From positions 1,612,001 to 1,676,000 of the forward strand of contig NZ_LR880474.1 in NCBI RefSeq assembly GCF_904066215.1: 64,000 nt of DNA. Direction: 5' to 3'. Below are positions 16,153 through 24,239 of this stretch, one piece after another. This DNA comes from Microbacterium sp. Nx66 (GTDB taxonomy: Bacteria; Actinomycetota; Actinomycetes; Actinomycetales; Microbacteriaceae). The stretch's first letter is position 1; each line of letters opens with the position of its first letter. The position numbers were made by a program, and so were the translations under genes. The notes below the pieces were generated by a model. It was not told the origin of the DNA. It saw only the letters and a list, made by a program, of their open reading frames with translations, and did no database searches.

Positions 16153-17339
16153 TCGACGAACTCGTCTCTCAGCAGGATGCGCTCGACGCCGCTCGGAGAC
16201 TGCGCGGCACCGACGACGTGGCGGAGGCGCTCGCACGTGTCGCCTGGTCCGTCATCGCCGATCCCGGGGACGCCGTCGCCGCGACCCTCGTGCGCGAGTT
16301 CGGACCGGCCGACGGCATGCGTTTCGCTCTCGACGCGCGGGGACGGTCATGGCCGATGGTCCGCGCCGCGGGCGCACGACGGGCGCTCGACGAGGCGCGG
16401 GTGCGGTGGCGACAGCGTGCCGATCCGGCGGCTGTGATCGATGCCCTCCGGCGGGCGCAGACGGCGGGCGCCCATCTGCTCCTTCCGGGAGATCCCGACT
16501 GGCCGCTCGCCGTCGACGATCTCGATACGGAGGCTCCGGTGGTGCTGTGGGCGCGCGGGCGCCCGGAGCTCCTGACCAGCGCGGCACGCGTCGCCATCGT
16601 GGGCGCCAGGGCGGCCACCGCCTACGGGGAGCGCGTCGCCGCCGACCTCTCCGGCGACCTGGCCGCCGCGGGGACGGCTGTCGTGTCGGGCGGCGCGTAC
16701 GGCATCGACGGGGCAGCCCACCGCGCCGCGTTGACTGTCGGTGGGGGGACGATCGCGGTTCTCGCCGGAGGCGTGGACCGCCCGTACCCCGCCGGGCACC
16801 GCAACCTTCTCACGCGGATCGCGGTCGACGGGGTCGTGGTCAGCGAGGTGCCCTGCGGGACGGCGCCGACCCGGTGGCGATTCCTCGCCCGCAACCGACT
16901 GATCGCGGCCCTGGGGCAGGCGACGGTGGTCGTCGAGGCCGGGTGGCGCAGTGGCTCCCTCAACACGGCGGGACACGCGGCAACGCTGGGCAGGCCACTC
17001 GGCGCGGTGCCCGGTCCCGTCACCTCCGCCTCGTCGGCCGGCTGTCATCGGTTGCTCCGCGAGTACGACGCGGTGTGCGTCACTTCCGCGGCGGAGGTGG
17101 CGGAGATGCTCCCGACCGACGCGCGGTCGCCGCACGCACACGATGCCACGGAGGAGGGGCGGGTCCTGCTCCTCCGTGCCCTGAGCACCCGGACCGCTCG
17201 GACGGAGGCGGAGCTCGCGCAGCGCGCGGATCTCACCGTCGAGCGGACCAGGGCACTGCTCGGCCTCCTCGATCTCGACGGCCTTGCGCGGCGGGACGAG
17301 GACGGCTGGCGCGGGATCGGCGCGGCACGTACGTCATAG
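16149..17339 (+). CDS. dprA: DNA-processing protein DprA
   Basis: Loads RecA on single-stranded DNA during transformation. 396 aa with a divergent N-terminal part, then the Rossmann-like DprA core: 'VAIVGARAATAYGERVAADL' near 148, 'VVSGGAYGIDGAAHRAAL' near 178, 'YPAGHRNL', 'FLARNRLIAALG' and 'GPVTSASSAGCHRLL'. A winged-helix-like C-terminus follows. It is coupled to comM by a GTGA overlap and followed by xerC 56 bp on. dprA is common in bacteria never shown to be competent. Confidence 0.95.
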   Translation: MIDELVSQQDALDAARRLRGTDDVAEALARVAWSVIADPGDAVAATLVREFGPADGMRFALDARGRSWPMVRAAGARRALDEARVRWRQRADPAAVIDALRRAQTAGAHLLLPGDPDWPLAVDDLDTEAPVVLWARGRPELLTSAARVAIVGARAATAYGERVAADLSGDLAAAGTAVVSGGAYGIDGAAHRAALTVGGGTIAVLAGGVDRPYPAGHRNLLTRIAVDGVVVSEVPCGTAPTRWRFLARNRLIAALGQATVVVEAGWRSGSLNTAGHAATLGRPLGAVPGPVTSASSAGCHRLLREYDAVCVTSAAEVAEMLPTDARSPHAHDATEEGRVLLLRALSTRTARTEAELAQRADLTVERTRALLGLLDLDGLARRDEDGWRGIGAARTS

Positions 17340-17395
17340 GACGGCTCGCGGCGGGGCGCGCGGCTCGGGGGGCGGGGGAGGGCCAGGGTGGAGCT

Positions 17396-18298
17396 ATGGA
17401 CTTCGCGGTCGCTGTCGAGGCGTTCGCCGACCACCTGGAGAAGGTGCGCCGGCTGTCGCCCGCGACCGTGAAGGCGTATCGCTCCGACCTGCGGGACCTC
17501 GGGGCGAGCGTGGCGGGCGGTCCGGTGGACCGGATCGACCTGGAGATGCTGCGCGAATGGCTGTGGCAGGCGACCCAGCGCGGCGACGCGCGAGCGACGC
17601 TGGCCCGACGTGCGGCCACCGCGCGAGCGTTCTTCGGCTGGGCGCGCGAGCAGGACATCATCCCCATCGACCCGAGTCTTCGGCTCGTGGCGCCGAAACG
17701 GGCCAAGACGCTGCCGACCGTGGCTTCGAAGGACGCGATGTCCGAGCTGTTGGAACGCCATCGGCAGGCCGCATCCTCGGGCGAGCCCGTCGCCCTCCGT
17801 GACCACGCCGTCCTGGAGCTTCTCTACGGCGCCGCGGTCCGCGTCTCCGAGCTCTGCGGTCTCGACATCGACGACCTCGATCTCGACCGCGGGACGGCTC
17901 TTGTGCGGGGCAAGGGCGACAAGGAGCGCGTCGTGCCATTCGGTGCCCCGGCCAGGGATGCGCTCGGTGCGTACCTGCGCCGCGCTCGCCCGGCTCTCCT
18001 CAGCAGGGCTGCGGGTGCATCGCCTGCCGTCTTCCTCGGGAGCCGCGGCGCCCGGCTGGGACCGCGGACGGTCTACGAGGTGGTCGCCCGTGCGCTCGCA
18101 CCCGTCGTCGGCGCGGAGACCGTCGGGCCGCACGCCGTCCGCCACACGGCGGCGACGCATCTGCTCGACGGCGGCGCCGACCTGCGCGCCGTGCAGGAGA
18201 TCCTGGGGCACGCGAGCCTCGGCACGACGCAGATCTATACGCATGTCTCGGCGGAGCGGCTGACGACGACGTACCGGCTGGCGCATCCTCGCGCCTGA
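17396..18298 (+). CDS. xerC: Tyrosine recombinase XerC
   Basis: Resolves chromosome dimers at dif together with XerD. 300 aa: an N-terminal SAM-like core-binding domain (1-100) and a catalytic domain with Arg149 ('AAVRVSELCGL'), Lys173 ('GKGDKERVVPFG'), His246 and Arg249 ('GPHAVRHTAATHLL'), His272 ('LGHASLGTTQIYTHV') and nucleophile Tyr281. All six catalytic residues are present. ATG 17396 is preceded by GGTGGAG. The location downstream of dprA and upstream of rpsB is ordinary for the chromosomal recombinase rather than a mobile-element integrase. Confidence 0.94.
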   Translation: MDFAVAVEAFADHLEKVRRLSPATVKAYRSDLRDLGASVAGGPVDRIDLEMLREWLWQATQRGDARATLARRAATARAFFGWAREQDIIPIDPSLRLVAPKRAKTLPTVASKDAMSELLERHRQAASSGEPVALRDHAVLELLYGAAVRVSELCGLDIDDLDLDRGTALVRGKGDKERVVPFGAPARDALGAYLRRARPALLSRAAGASPAVFLGSRGARLGPRTVYEVVARALAPVVGAETVGPHAVRHTAATHLLDGGADLRAVQEILGHASLGTTQIYTHVSAERLTTTYRLAHPRA

Positions 18299-18320
18299 GC
18301 GGCTGCCGCTCGGTCGGAGA

Positions 18321-18929
18321 TCAGGTCCCGCAGCAGGGCAGGAGACGGGCCCGCAGGACGGCGCCGAACAGCAGCATCGGGTTGATGTACTCCCCATCGC
18401 GCCGCACACCGACATGCAGCGCGCCAGGAGCCGTGTGCCCACCTGTGGAAACCCGACCGATCTCCTGACCCCGGCTGACCGTGTCGCCCGCCCGGAGCGT
18501 CGACTCCAGCGGCTCGAACGAGCTCACCAGGCCGTCTGCGTGTCGGATGGTCAGCACGGGACGATCGACGACCACGCCCTGGAACGCGACCACTCCGTCC
18601 GCCGGAGCGCCGACAGCGGTACCGACGGCGGCGGTGACGTCCATGCCCCGGTGTCCGGGACCGTAGGCGTGCGCCGGTGCGCGATACGCGGCGCTCACAT
18701 GGCGGCCACCGTCGACGGGCCATCGCCATGCACCCTCCGAGGCGGAACTGTCGGCCGGGGACGGGCCGGAGCGGGGTGCCGTCGCCGTGTGTACGGACGC
18801 AGGGGCGGCGAGTGGGGCGCCGCCGCCGCCCAGAAGCACGAGACAGGCGAGCGCCGCCGTGATCGCGACGCGAGCGGCACGAGACGAGTGTGAACGGACA
18901 AGGTGAGGGGAACCGGAGGGAGAAGTCAT
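18321..18929 (-). CDS. Secreted M23-fold protein, apparently catalytically degenerate
   Basis: 202 aa: a signal peptide (Arg-rich, hydrophobic core around 22-40), then an M23/LytM-like domain. The first zinc motif is intact in 'GHRGMDV' (HxxxD). The later HxH motif reads 'GALHVGVRR', so the catalytic His before the zinc-binding His is Ala. The usual Tyr-Ala-His-Leu segment reads 'SSFEPLES', so the other catalytic His is missing too. Zinc ligands remain. It probably binds or regulates peptidoglycan enzymes rather than cutting, as EnvC/NlpD do. Convergent with xerC and divergent from rpsB. Confidence 0.82.
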   Translation of the reverse strand: MTSPSGSPHLVRSHSSRAARVAITAALACLVLLGGGGAPLAAPASVHTATAPRSGPSPADSSASEGAWRWPVDGGRHVSAAYRAPAHAYGPGHRGMDVTAAVGTAVGAPADGVVAFQGVVVDRPVLTIRHADGLVSSFEPLESTLRAGDTVSRGQEIGRVSTGGHTAPGALHVGVRRDGEYINPMLLFGAVLRARLLPCCGT

Positions 18930-19231
18930 GCGGTGAGTGTGCGCCGGGGGCGATCGCGCGGACCGGACGCCCGGGGGAAGAACCCTGTAGCGGGGGAGAA
19001 GGGCGAGGATCGCGCTCCTGTGCAGGACGAGCCGGCGGCGCATGATCCTGTATGCTGGACGAGCACCTCGATCTCGGGGTGACTACGCGTGCCCAGAGCG
19101 ACTCCGTCGTGGCATCCACTCCCGCAGGTCCCGTTCCGAACGGGTGGGCGTGAGCCGGGCACCAGGATGTCCGACCGTCCGGTCGGCATGACAACCTCAA
19201 CGGCGCTCCGCGCCAGAATCAGGAGACGACC
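18930..19231 (+). promoter_or_regulatory. Divergent spacer with rpsB promoter and long leader
   Basis: This 302-base stretch contains no gene. A -10-like TATGCT at 19051-19056 is the best rpsB promoter candidate and implies a leader of about 170 bases. The leader is G-C rich, and AGGAGA precedes the rpsB start. S2 leaders are autoregulatory in several bacteria; I cannot identify the specific motif here. Confidence 0.4.
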
Positions 19232-20173
19232 ATGGCTGTGGTCACCATCCGCCAGCTGCTCGACAGCGGCGTGCACTTCGGACACCAGACCCGTCGGTGG
19301 AACCCGAAGGTGAAGCGCTTCATCCTCACCGAGCGCAGCGGCATCCACATCATCGACCTCCAGCAGTCGCTCGGCTACATCGACAAGGCGTACGACTTCG
19401 TCAAGGAGACCGTGGCGCACGGCGGCACGATCCTCTTCGTCGGCACCAAGAAGCAGGCGCAGGAGATCCTCGCGGAGCAGGCCACGCGCGTCGGCCAGCC
19501 CTACGTGAACCAGCGCTGGCTCGGCGGCCTCCTCACCAACTTCTCCACCATCGCGAAGCGTCTCGCCCGCATGAAGGAGCTCGAGGAGCTCGACTACGAG
19601 AACCCCTCCGCCTCCGGCTTCACGAAGAAGGAGCTGCTGCTCAAGAAGCGCGAGCTGGACAAGCTCCACAAGTCGCTCGGCGGTATCCGTAACCTCACCA
19701 AGACGCCGTCCGCCCTCTGGGTGGTCGACGCCAAGCGTGAGCACCTCGCCATCGACGAGGCCAAGAAGCTCGGCATCCCGGTGATCGGCATCCTCGACAC
19801 CAACGCCGACCCGGACGACTTCCAGTACCCGATCCCCGGCAACGACGACGCCATCCGTTCGGTGTCGCTGCTGACGCGCATCATCGCCGACGCCGCCGCC
19901 GAGGGCCTGCAGCAGAAGCACAACCCGGAGTCGGGCGACGCCGAGCCGCTGGCCGAGTGGGAGAAGGAGCTCCTCGAGGCTCCCGTCCAGGAGTCCGCTG
20001 ACGCCGCCGAGGTCGTGACCGCCGACGACGAGGCCGCTGTCGTCGAGACCCCTGCCGCCGACGCCACCGCCGCCGACGAGGCCGGTGCCGAGGCGCACGA
20101 CGAGGCGATCGCCGCCGCTTCCGGTGAGGAGACCGCCGAGGTCGCCGCCACCGAGGCCGCAGACGCCAAGTAA
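19232..20173 (+). CDS. rpsB: 30S ribosomal protein S2
   Basis: Small-subunit protein. 313 aa: residues 1-235 are canonical S2 ('[21 protein letters not shown]', 'GTKKQAQEI', '[11 protein letters not shown]', '[14 protein letters not shown]'). A tail of about 65 residues made mostly of Ala, Glu, Asp, Val and Thr follows. E. coli S2 has 241 aa. ATG 19232 has AGGAGA upstream. It is followed 41 bp later by tsf in the universal rpsB-tsf operon. Confidence 0.97.
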   Translation: MAVVTIRQLLDSGVHFGHQTRRWNPKVKRFILTERSGIHIIDLQQSLGYIDKAYDFVKETVAHGGTILFVGTKKQAQEILAEQATRVGQPYVNQRWLGGLLTNFSTIAKRLARMKELEELDYENPSASGFTKKELLLKKRELDKLHKSLGGIRNLTKTPSALWVVDAKREHLAIDEAKKLGIPVIGILDTNADPDDFQYPIPGNDDAIRSVSLLTRIIADAAAEGLQQKHNPESGDAEPLAEWEKELLEAPVQESADAAEVVTADDEAAVVETPAADATAADEAGAEAHDEAIAAASGEETAEVAATEAADAK

Positions 20174-20214
20174 TCCCTCGTACACCCACACAACGAAGCA
20201 AGGAGCCACCACAC

Positions 20215-21042
20215 ATGGCCAACTTCACCATCGCCGACCTCAAGGCGCTGCGTGAGCAGCTCGGCACGGGAATGGTCGACACCAAGAAGGCACTCGAGGA
20301 GGCCGACGGCGACGTCGAGAAGGCCACCGAGATCCTGCGCCTGAAGGGTGCGAAGGGCAACGCCAAGCGCGCCGACCGTTCGACCAGCGAGGGCCTCGTC
20401 GTCGCTCGCGAGCAGGACGGCGCCGTGACGCTCGTCGAGCTCGCCTGCGAGACCGACTTCGTCGCGAAGAACGAGCGCTTCATCGCGCTGGCCGACAAGG
20501 TCGCCGACGCCGTCGCCGCCGTGAAGGCCGACTCGGTCGAGGCCGCTCTGGCCGCTCCGGCGGGCGACAAGACCGTCGAGCAGCTCATCTCGGAAGAGGC
20601 CGCCATCATCGGCGAGAAGGTCGAGCTCCGTCGCGTGCGCACCGTCACCGGTGACAGCGTCGAGGTCTACCTGCACCGCACGAGCAAGGACCTGCCGCCG
20701 CAGATCGGTGTCGTCGTCGCCTACACGGGTGACGACGCCGAGACTGCGCGCAGCATCGCCCAGCACATCTCGTTCGCCAACCCGTCGTACCTGTCCCGCG
20801 AGGACGTGCCGGCGGATGCGGTCGAGAAGGAGCGCGAGATCGTCACCGAGATCTCCCGCAACGAGGGCAAGCCCGAGGCCGCTCTGCCGAAGATCGTCGA
20901 GGGCCGTGTCTCCGCGTTCATCAAGCAGGTCGCCCTGCTCGAGCAGGACTACGCGAAGGACAACAAGCTCTCCGTCGCCCAGGTGGCGAAGGACGCCGGT
21001 ATCACCGTGACGGACTTCGCGCGCTTCAAGGTCGGCGCGTAG
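20215..21042 (+). CDS. tsf: Elongation factor Ts
   Basis: Guanine-nucleotide exchange factor for EF-Tu. 275 aa with an N-terminal UBA-like domain ('ALREQLGTGMVDTKKALEEA'), the Tyr/Phe-rich core ('ACETDFVAKNERF' near 78, which inserts into EF-Tu), two halves of the core domain, and the C-terminal 'LSVAQVAKDAGITVTDFARF'. Start ATG has AAGGAG upstream. A strong terminator follows the stop, closing the rpsB-tsf unit. Confidence 0.97.
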   Translation: MANFTIADLKALREQLGTGMVDTKKALEEADGDVEKATEILRLKGAKGNAKRADRSTSEGLVVAREQDGAVTLVELACETDFVAKNERFIALADKVADAVAAVKADSVEAALAAPAGDKTVEQLISEEAAIIGEKVELRRVRTVTGDSVEVYLHRTSKDLPPQIGVVVAYTGDDAETARSIAQHISFANPSYLSREDVPADAVEKEREIVTEISRNEGKPEAALPKIVEGRVSAFIKQVALLEQDYAKDNKLSVAQVAKDAGITVTDFARFKVGA

Positions 21043-21049
21043 CACTGTC

Positions 21050-21083
21050 GAAGGGGTTCGGATCGCTCGATCCGAACCCCTTC
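21050..21083 (+). terminator. Intrinsic terminator of rpsB-tsf
   Basis: Perfect 15-bp stem 21050-21064 with 21069-21083, GCTC loop, followed by TTCTTC-like sequence, 8 bases after tsf. Confidence 0.88.
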
Positions 21084-21132
21084 TTCATGCCCACCAGGCA
21101 CTATCTTGAATCGGGACGAGAGGACATCCCCC

Positions 21133-21849
21133 ATGACTGAACGCACCGGACGCCGTCGCGTCCTCCTCAAGCTCTCCGGAGAGGCGTTCGGCGCCGGGCA
21201 GCTCGGCGTCAACCCCGACGTGGTCAGCCAGATGGCGCGCGAGATCGCCGCTGCGGTCGACCGGGTCGAGGTGGCGGTCGTCGTCGGCGGCGGCAACTTC
21301 TTCCGCGGGGCCGAACTCAGCCAGCGGGGCATGGACCGGGGGCGGGCCGACTACATGGGCATGCTCGGCACCGTGATGAACGCGCTCGCGCTGCAGGACT
21401 TCCTGGAGCAGGCGGGCGCGGCGACGCGCGTGCAGTCGGCGATCTCGATGACCCAGGTCGCCGAGCCCTACATCCCGCGTCGCGCGGAGCGGCACATGGA
21501 GAAGGGCCGCGTGGTCATCTTCGGTGCCGGTGCGGGCCTGCCGTACTTCTCCACCGACACGGTCGCCGCGCAGCGCGCACTGGAGATCGGTGCGCAGGAG
21601 GTCCTCGTCGCCAAGAACGGCGTCGACGCGATCTACACCGCCGACCCGAACAAGCACGCCGACGCCGAGCGCATCGAGCGCGTGACCTACCGCGATGCGC
21701 TCCAGCAGGGCCTCAAGGTCGTCGACTCGACGGCGTTCAGCCTGTGCATGGACAACAACATGGACATGCGCGTCTTCGGCATGGAGCCGGCGGGCAACGT
21801 CACCCGCGCTCTCCTGGGCGAGCCCATCGGCACGCTCGTCACCGCCTGA
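21133..21849 (+). CDS. pyrH: UMP kinase
   Basis: Phosphorylates UMP to UDP in pyrimidine nucleotide synthesis. 238 aa, amino-acid-kinase fold: '[13 protein letters not shown]' at the N-terminus, '[14 protein letters not shown]' near 50, '[21 protein letters not shown]' and '[16 protein letters not shown]' near 140. The start ATG is preceded by GAGAGGACA. Next gene is frr, 67 bp on, the usual pyrH-frr order, here with its own possible promoter. Confidence 0.96.
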   Translation: MTERTGRRRVLLKLSGEAFGAGQLGVNPDVVSQMAREIAAAVDRVEVAVVVGGGNFFRGAELSQRGMDRGRADYMGMLGTVMNALALQDFLEQAGAATRVQSAISMTQVAEPYIPRRAERHMEKGRVVIFGAGAGLPYFSTDTVAAQRALEIGAQEVLVAKNGVDAIYTADPNKHADAERIERVTYRDALQQGLKVVDSTAFSLCMDNNMDMRVFGMEPAGNVTRALLGEPIGTLVTA

Positions 21850-21880
21850 GCGCCTGCACGGGACGGGGGCCCGCTCCCGA

Positions 21881-21886
21881 TAGAAT
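21881..21886 (+). promoter_or_regulatory. Candidate -10 for frr
   Basis: TAGAAT lies 30 bases before the frr GTG, leaving a leader of about 24 bases that includes the ribosome-binding site AGGAG. No convincing -35 is seen. Confidence 0.4.
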
Positions 21887-21916
21887 TTCCAGAACACCCC
21901 GACGATAGGAGCCACC

Positions 21917-22471
21917 GTGATCGCGGACGTCCTCGCTGAAACCACCACCCGCATGTCCCGGGCCGTCGAGGCTGCCAAGGAGGACTTCTCCACGGTGCGC
22001 ACGGGTCGTGCGAACCCGCAGCTCTTCCAGAAGGTGCTGGTCGACTACTACGGCACGCCGACGCCGCTCGCTCAGCTCGCGTCGCTCGCGAACCAGGAGG
22101 CGCGCACGCTCATCATCACGCCGTACGACAAGTCGGCGCTGAAGGCGATCGAGCAGGCCATCCGCGACATGCCGAACCTCGGCGCGAACCCGACGAACGA
22201 CGGCAACCTCGTGCGCGTCACGATGCCGGAGCTCACGGCGGAGCGCCGTAAGGAGTACGTCAAGCTCGTGAAGTCGAAGGCGGAGGACGCCAAGGTCCAC
22301 GTCCGCGGCATCCGCCGGAAGGCGAAGGACGAGCTCGACGGGCTGAAGAGCGAGCTCGGCGAGGACGAGATCTCCCGTGGTGAGAAGGAACTCGACGCGC
22401 TGACCCGTCAGCACGTCGACCTCATCGACGACGCGCTGAAGCGCAAAGAGGCAGAACTCCTCGAGGTGTAG
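21917..22471 (+). CDS. frr: Ribosome recycling factor
   Basis: With EF-G, splits post-termination ribosomes. 184 aa, standard length, tRNA-like two-domain shape: '[28 protein letters not shown]' in the head region and '[31 protein letters not shown]' in the long-helix region. GTG 21917 is preceded by AGGAGCC. Lies between pyrH and cdsA, the common order. Confidence 0.97.
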   Translation: MIADVLAETTTRMSRAVEAAKEDFSTVRTGRANPQLFQKVLVDYYGTPTPLAQLASLANQEARTLIITPYDKSALKAIEQAIRDMPNLGANPTNDGNLVRVTMPELTAERRKEYVKLVKSKAEDAKVHVRGIRRKAKDELDGLKSELGEDEISRGEKELDALTRQHVDLIDDALKRKEAELLEV

Positions 22472-22476
22472 TCCGC

Positions 22477-23610
22477 ATGTCCGACGAATCGCGAGGCACC
22501 GACGAGGGCGCTCCGGTGGCGCGGCCGGAGGTCGGCCCCGACGGCGGCGTGCCGCTCGGCGACGCGGCCTTCCCGGCCTTCGACGCCGACCGCGTGCCCC
22601 CGCGACCGCCGCTTCCGGCGACGCCGGGTGCAGCGCCGGTGACCGCCGACCGGCTGGACACCGCGGATCACAATGCGATCCGCGAGCAGTGGCGCCAGGC
22701 GCGGGACGAGTTCGGCACGCACGTGTCGCATGCGCGGGATCAGCTCGACCAGGCGAACGAACGCATCAAGCAGCGCACCGGACGTGACCTCGTCCTCGCG
22801 ATCCTGATCGGCCTCGCCTTCGGTGCGGCGCTCCTCGGCTCGCTGCTCTTCATCAAGGCGCTGTTCGTCCCGTTCGCGTTGGCCGCGGCGCTCCTCGGCG
22901 TCTACGAGCTCTCGCGCGCGCTGCGCGCCGCCGGGCGTCGCGTCGACGTGATCCCGCAGTTGATAGCGGCGACCTTCCTCGTGCTCTCCGCGTACTTCGC
23001 GGAGCCCTGGCTGAGCTGGGTCATGCTGTTCGTCTCCGTGGCGTTCGTCATCGTCTGGCGCCTGCTCGCCCAGATGGTCGCGAAGGATGGGCGCACGTAC
23101 GGCGATGTGCTCACCGACGCCGTGATCGGCGGGTTCGTGCAGGTGTACGTGCCATTCCTCGCGGGTGTGGCCCTCATCCTGCTCGAGCAGGAGGGTGGCC
23201 AGTGGTGGGTGCTCAGCTTCATCGCGATCGCCGTGGCGGCCGACACCGGCGCTTACGCCGCGGGGCTCGCGTTCGGGCGACACCCGATGGCGCCGCGGAT
23301 CAGCCCCAAGAAGACCTGGGAGGGCTTCGGCGGTGCGGTGGTGGCGTCGCTCGCGGCGGGCGTCCTCCTGGCGATGTTCCTGCTCGACCTGCCCTGGTGG
23401 GGCGGTGTGATCTTCGGGGCCGCGATCCTGCTGTCCGCCACGCTCGGAGACCTCGGCGAGTCGATGCTGAAGCGGGATCTCGGGATCAAGGACATGAGCT
23501 CCTGGCTCCCCGGGCACGGTGGGCTCCTCGATCGGCTGGACAGCATCCTGCCGTCGACCGTCCCGGCCCTCTGCCTGTACTTCCTCCTCTCTCCCTGGTT
23601 GGTGCTGTGA
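22477..23610 (+). CDS. cdsA: Phosphatidate cytidylyltransferase
   Basis: Makes CDP-diacylglycerol from phosphatidic acid and CTP, the branch point to all glycerophospholipids. 377 aa. About 100 hydrophilic N-terminal residues rich in Pro, Asp and Arg precede eight or so membrane helices. The family signature is near the end: 'SPKKTWEGFGGAV' and 'SATLGDLGESMLKRDLGIKD'. Starts 5 bp after frr. Its stop TGA overlaps the next ATG, at a short tandem duplication noted separately. Confidence 0.95.
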   Translation: MSDESRGTDEGAPVARPEVGPDGGVPLGDAAFPAFDADRVPPRPPLPATPGAAPVTADRLDTADHNAIREQWRQARDEFGTHVSHARDQLDQANERIKQRTGRDLVLAILIGLAFGAALLGSLLFIKALFVPFALAAALLGVYELSRALRAAGRRVDVIPQLIAATFLVLSAYFAEPWLSWVMLFVSVAFVIVWRLLAQMVAKDGRTYGDVLTDAVIGGFVQVYVPFLAGVALILLEQEGGQWWVLSFIAIAVAADTGAYAAGLAFGRHPMAPRISPKKTWEGFGGAVVASLAAGVLLAMFLLDLPWWGGVIFGAAILLSATLGDLGESMLKRDLGIKDMSSWLPGHGGLLDRLDSILPSTVPALCLYFLLSPWLVL

Positions 23611-23639
23611 TGAACGACAGTGGTGCTGTGATGAACGAC
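23600..23639 (+). repeat. Tandem 21-bp duplication at a stop/start junction
   Basis: A 19-base identical unit, TGGTGCTGTGATGAACGAC, occurs at 23600-23618 and 23621-23639 (period 21). It duplicates the overlapping cdsA stop / next-gene start (TGATG), giving the following gene two in-frame ATG codons, 23610 and 23631. Confidence 0.9.
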
Positions 23640-24212
23640 GACCGTCGCGAGGTCGCCACGCAACGCGCGGCCACGCCGGCCTTCGCGCTCACGACCGGAC
23701 GCACGAAGGGGTACCACCGTGCGGCGGTGGACGGATTCCTCGCCTCGGCGCGGCGGGCGTTCGAGAGCGGCGCTGACGATCTCACGGCCGATGACGTCCG
23801 CACCGTCTCCTTCCCCCTCGTCAAGGAGGGGTACGTGGTGGCTGACGTCGACGCGGCCCTCGGACGGGTCGAGGACGCTTTCGCCGCCCGAGAGCGGGAA
23901 CGCGCCGTGCGGTCTCTCGGAGCGGGCGCCTGGGTGGAGCAGGCCAGAGCCGACGCGCAGGTCATCCTGGACCATCTGGCGCGTCCGCGTCGCCACCGGT
24001 TCGCCCGTACCGGCTTCCTCACGTTCGGGTACCGCGTCGACGAGGTCGACCACGTCACCTCCCGGATCGTCCGCTACCTGCGGGACGGCGACGCGCTGTC
24101 CGCTGAGCAGCTGCGGTCCGCAGCGTTCCGCATGCAGCGTGGCGGCTACCGCGAGGAGCAGGTCGACGCGCTCCTGGATGCCACCATCGACGTGATCCTG
24201 GCGGTCCGCTGA
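23610..24212 (+). CDS. Protein with two DivIVA-type domains
   Basis: 200 aa. Two diverged copies of the short DivIVA-domain unit are visible at about 34-95 and 140-197. Each has Gly-Tyr at its start, 'VD' eight residues later, an 'LTADDVR'/'LSAEQLR' helix, then a second Gly-Tyr and 'VDA.L'. DivIVA/Wag31 proteins mark cell poles and septa in actinobacteria, but this one lacks the long coiled coil. Start at 23610 overlaps cdsA; a duplicated ATG at 23631 would remove seven residues. Envelope or polar-growth role is inferred only. Confidence 0.8.
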   Translation: MNDSGAVMNDDRREVATQRAATPAFALTTGRTKGYHRAAVDGFLASARRAFESGADDLTADDVRTVSFPLVKEGYVVADVDAALGRVEDAFAARERERAVRSLGAGAWVEQARADAQVILDHLARPRRHRFARTGFLTFGYRVDEVDHVTSRIVRYLRDGDALSAEQLRSAAFRMQRGGYREEQVDALLDATIDVILAVR

Positions 24213-24239
24213 GCCGTCTGATGGCCTCTTCAGGCAGGT

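Noticed and set aside
16149-17339. comM-dprA as evidence of a complete competence locus
   Set aside because: These genes are widespread housekeeping-type genes and no DNA-uptake genes occur in the window.
17396-18298. Tyrosine recombinase as a mobile-element integrase
   Set aside because: It lies in the conserved dprA-xerC-rpsB order, has the XerC length and motifs, and no attachment site or cargo is seen.
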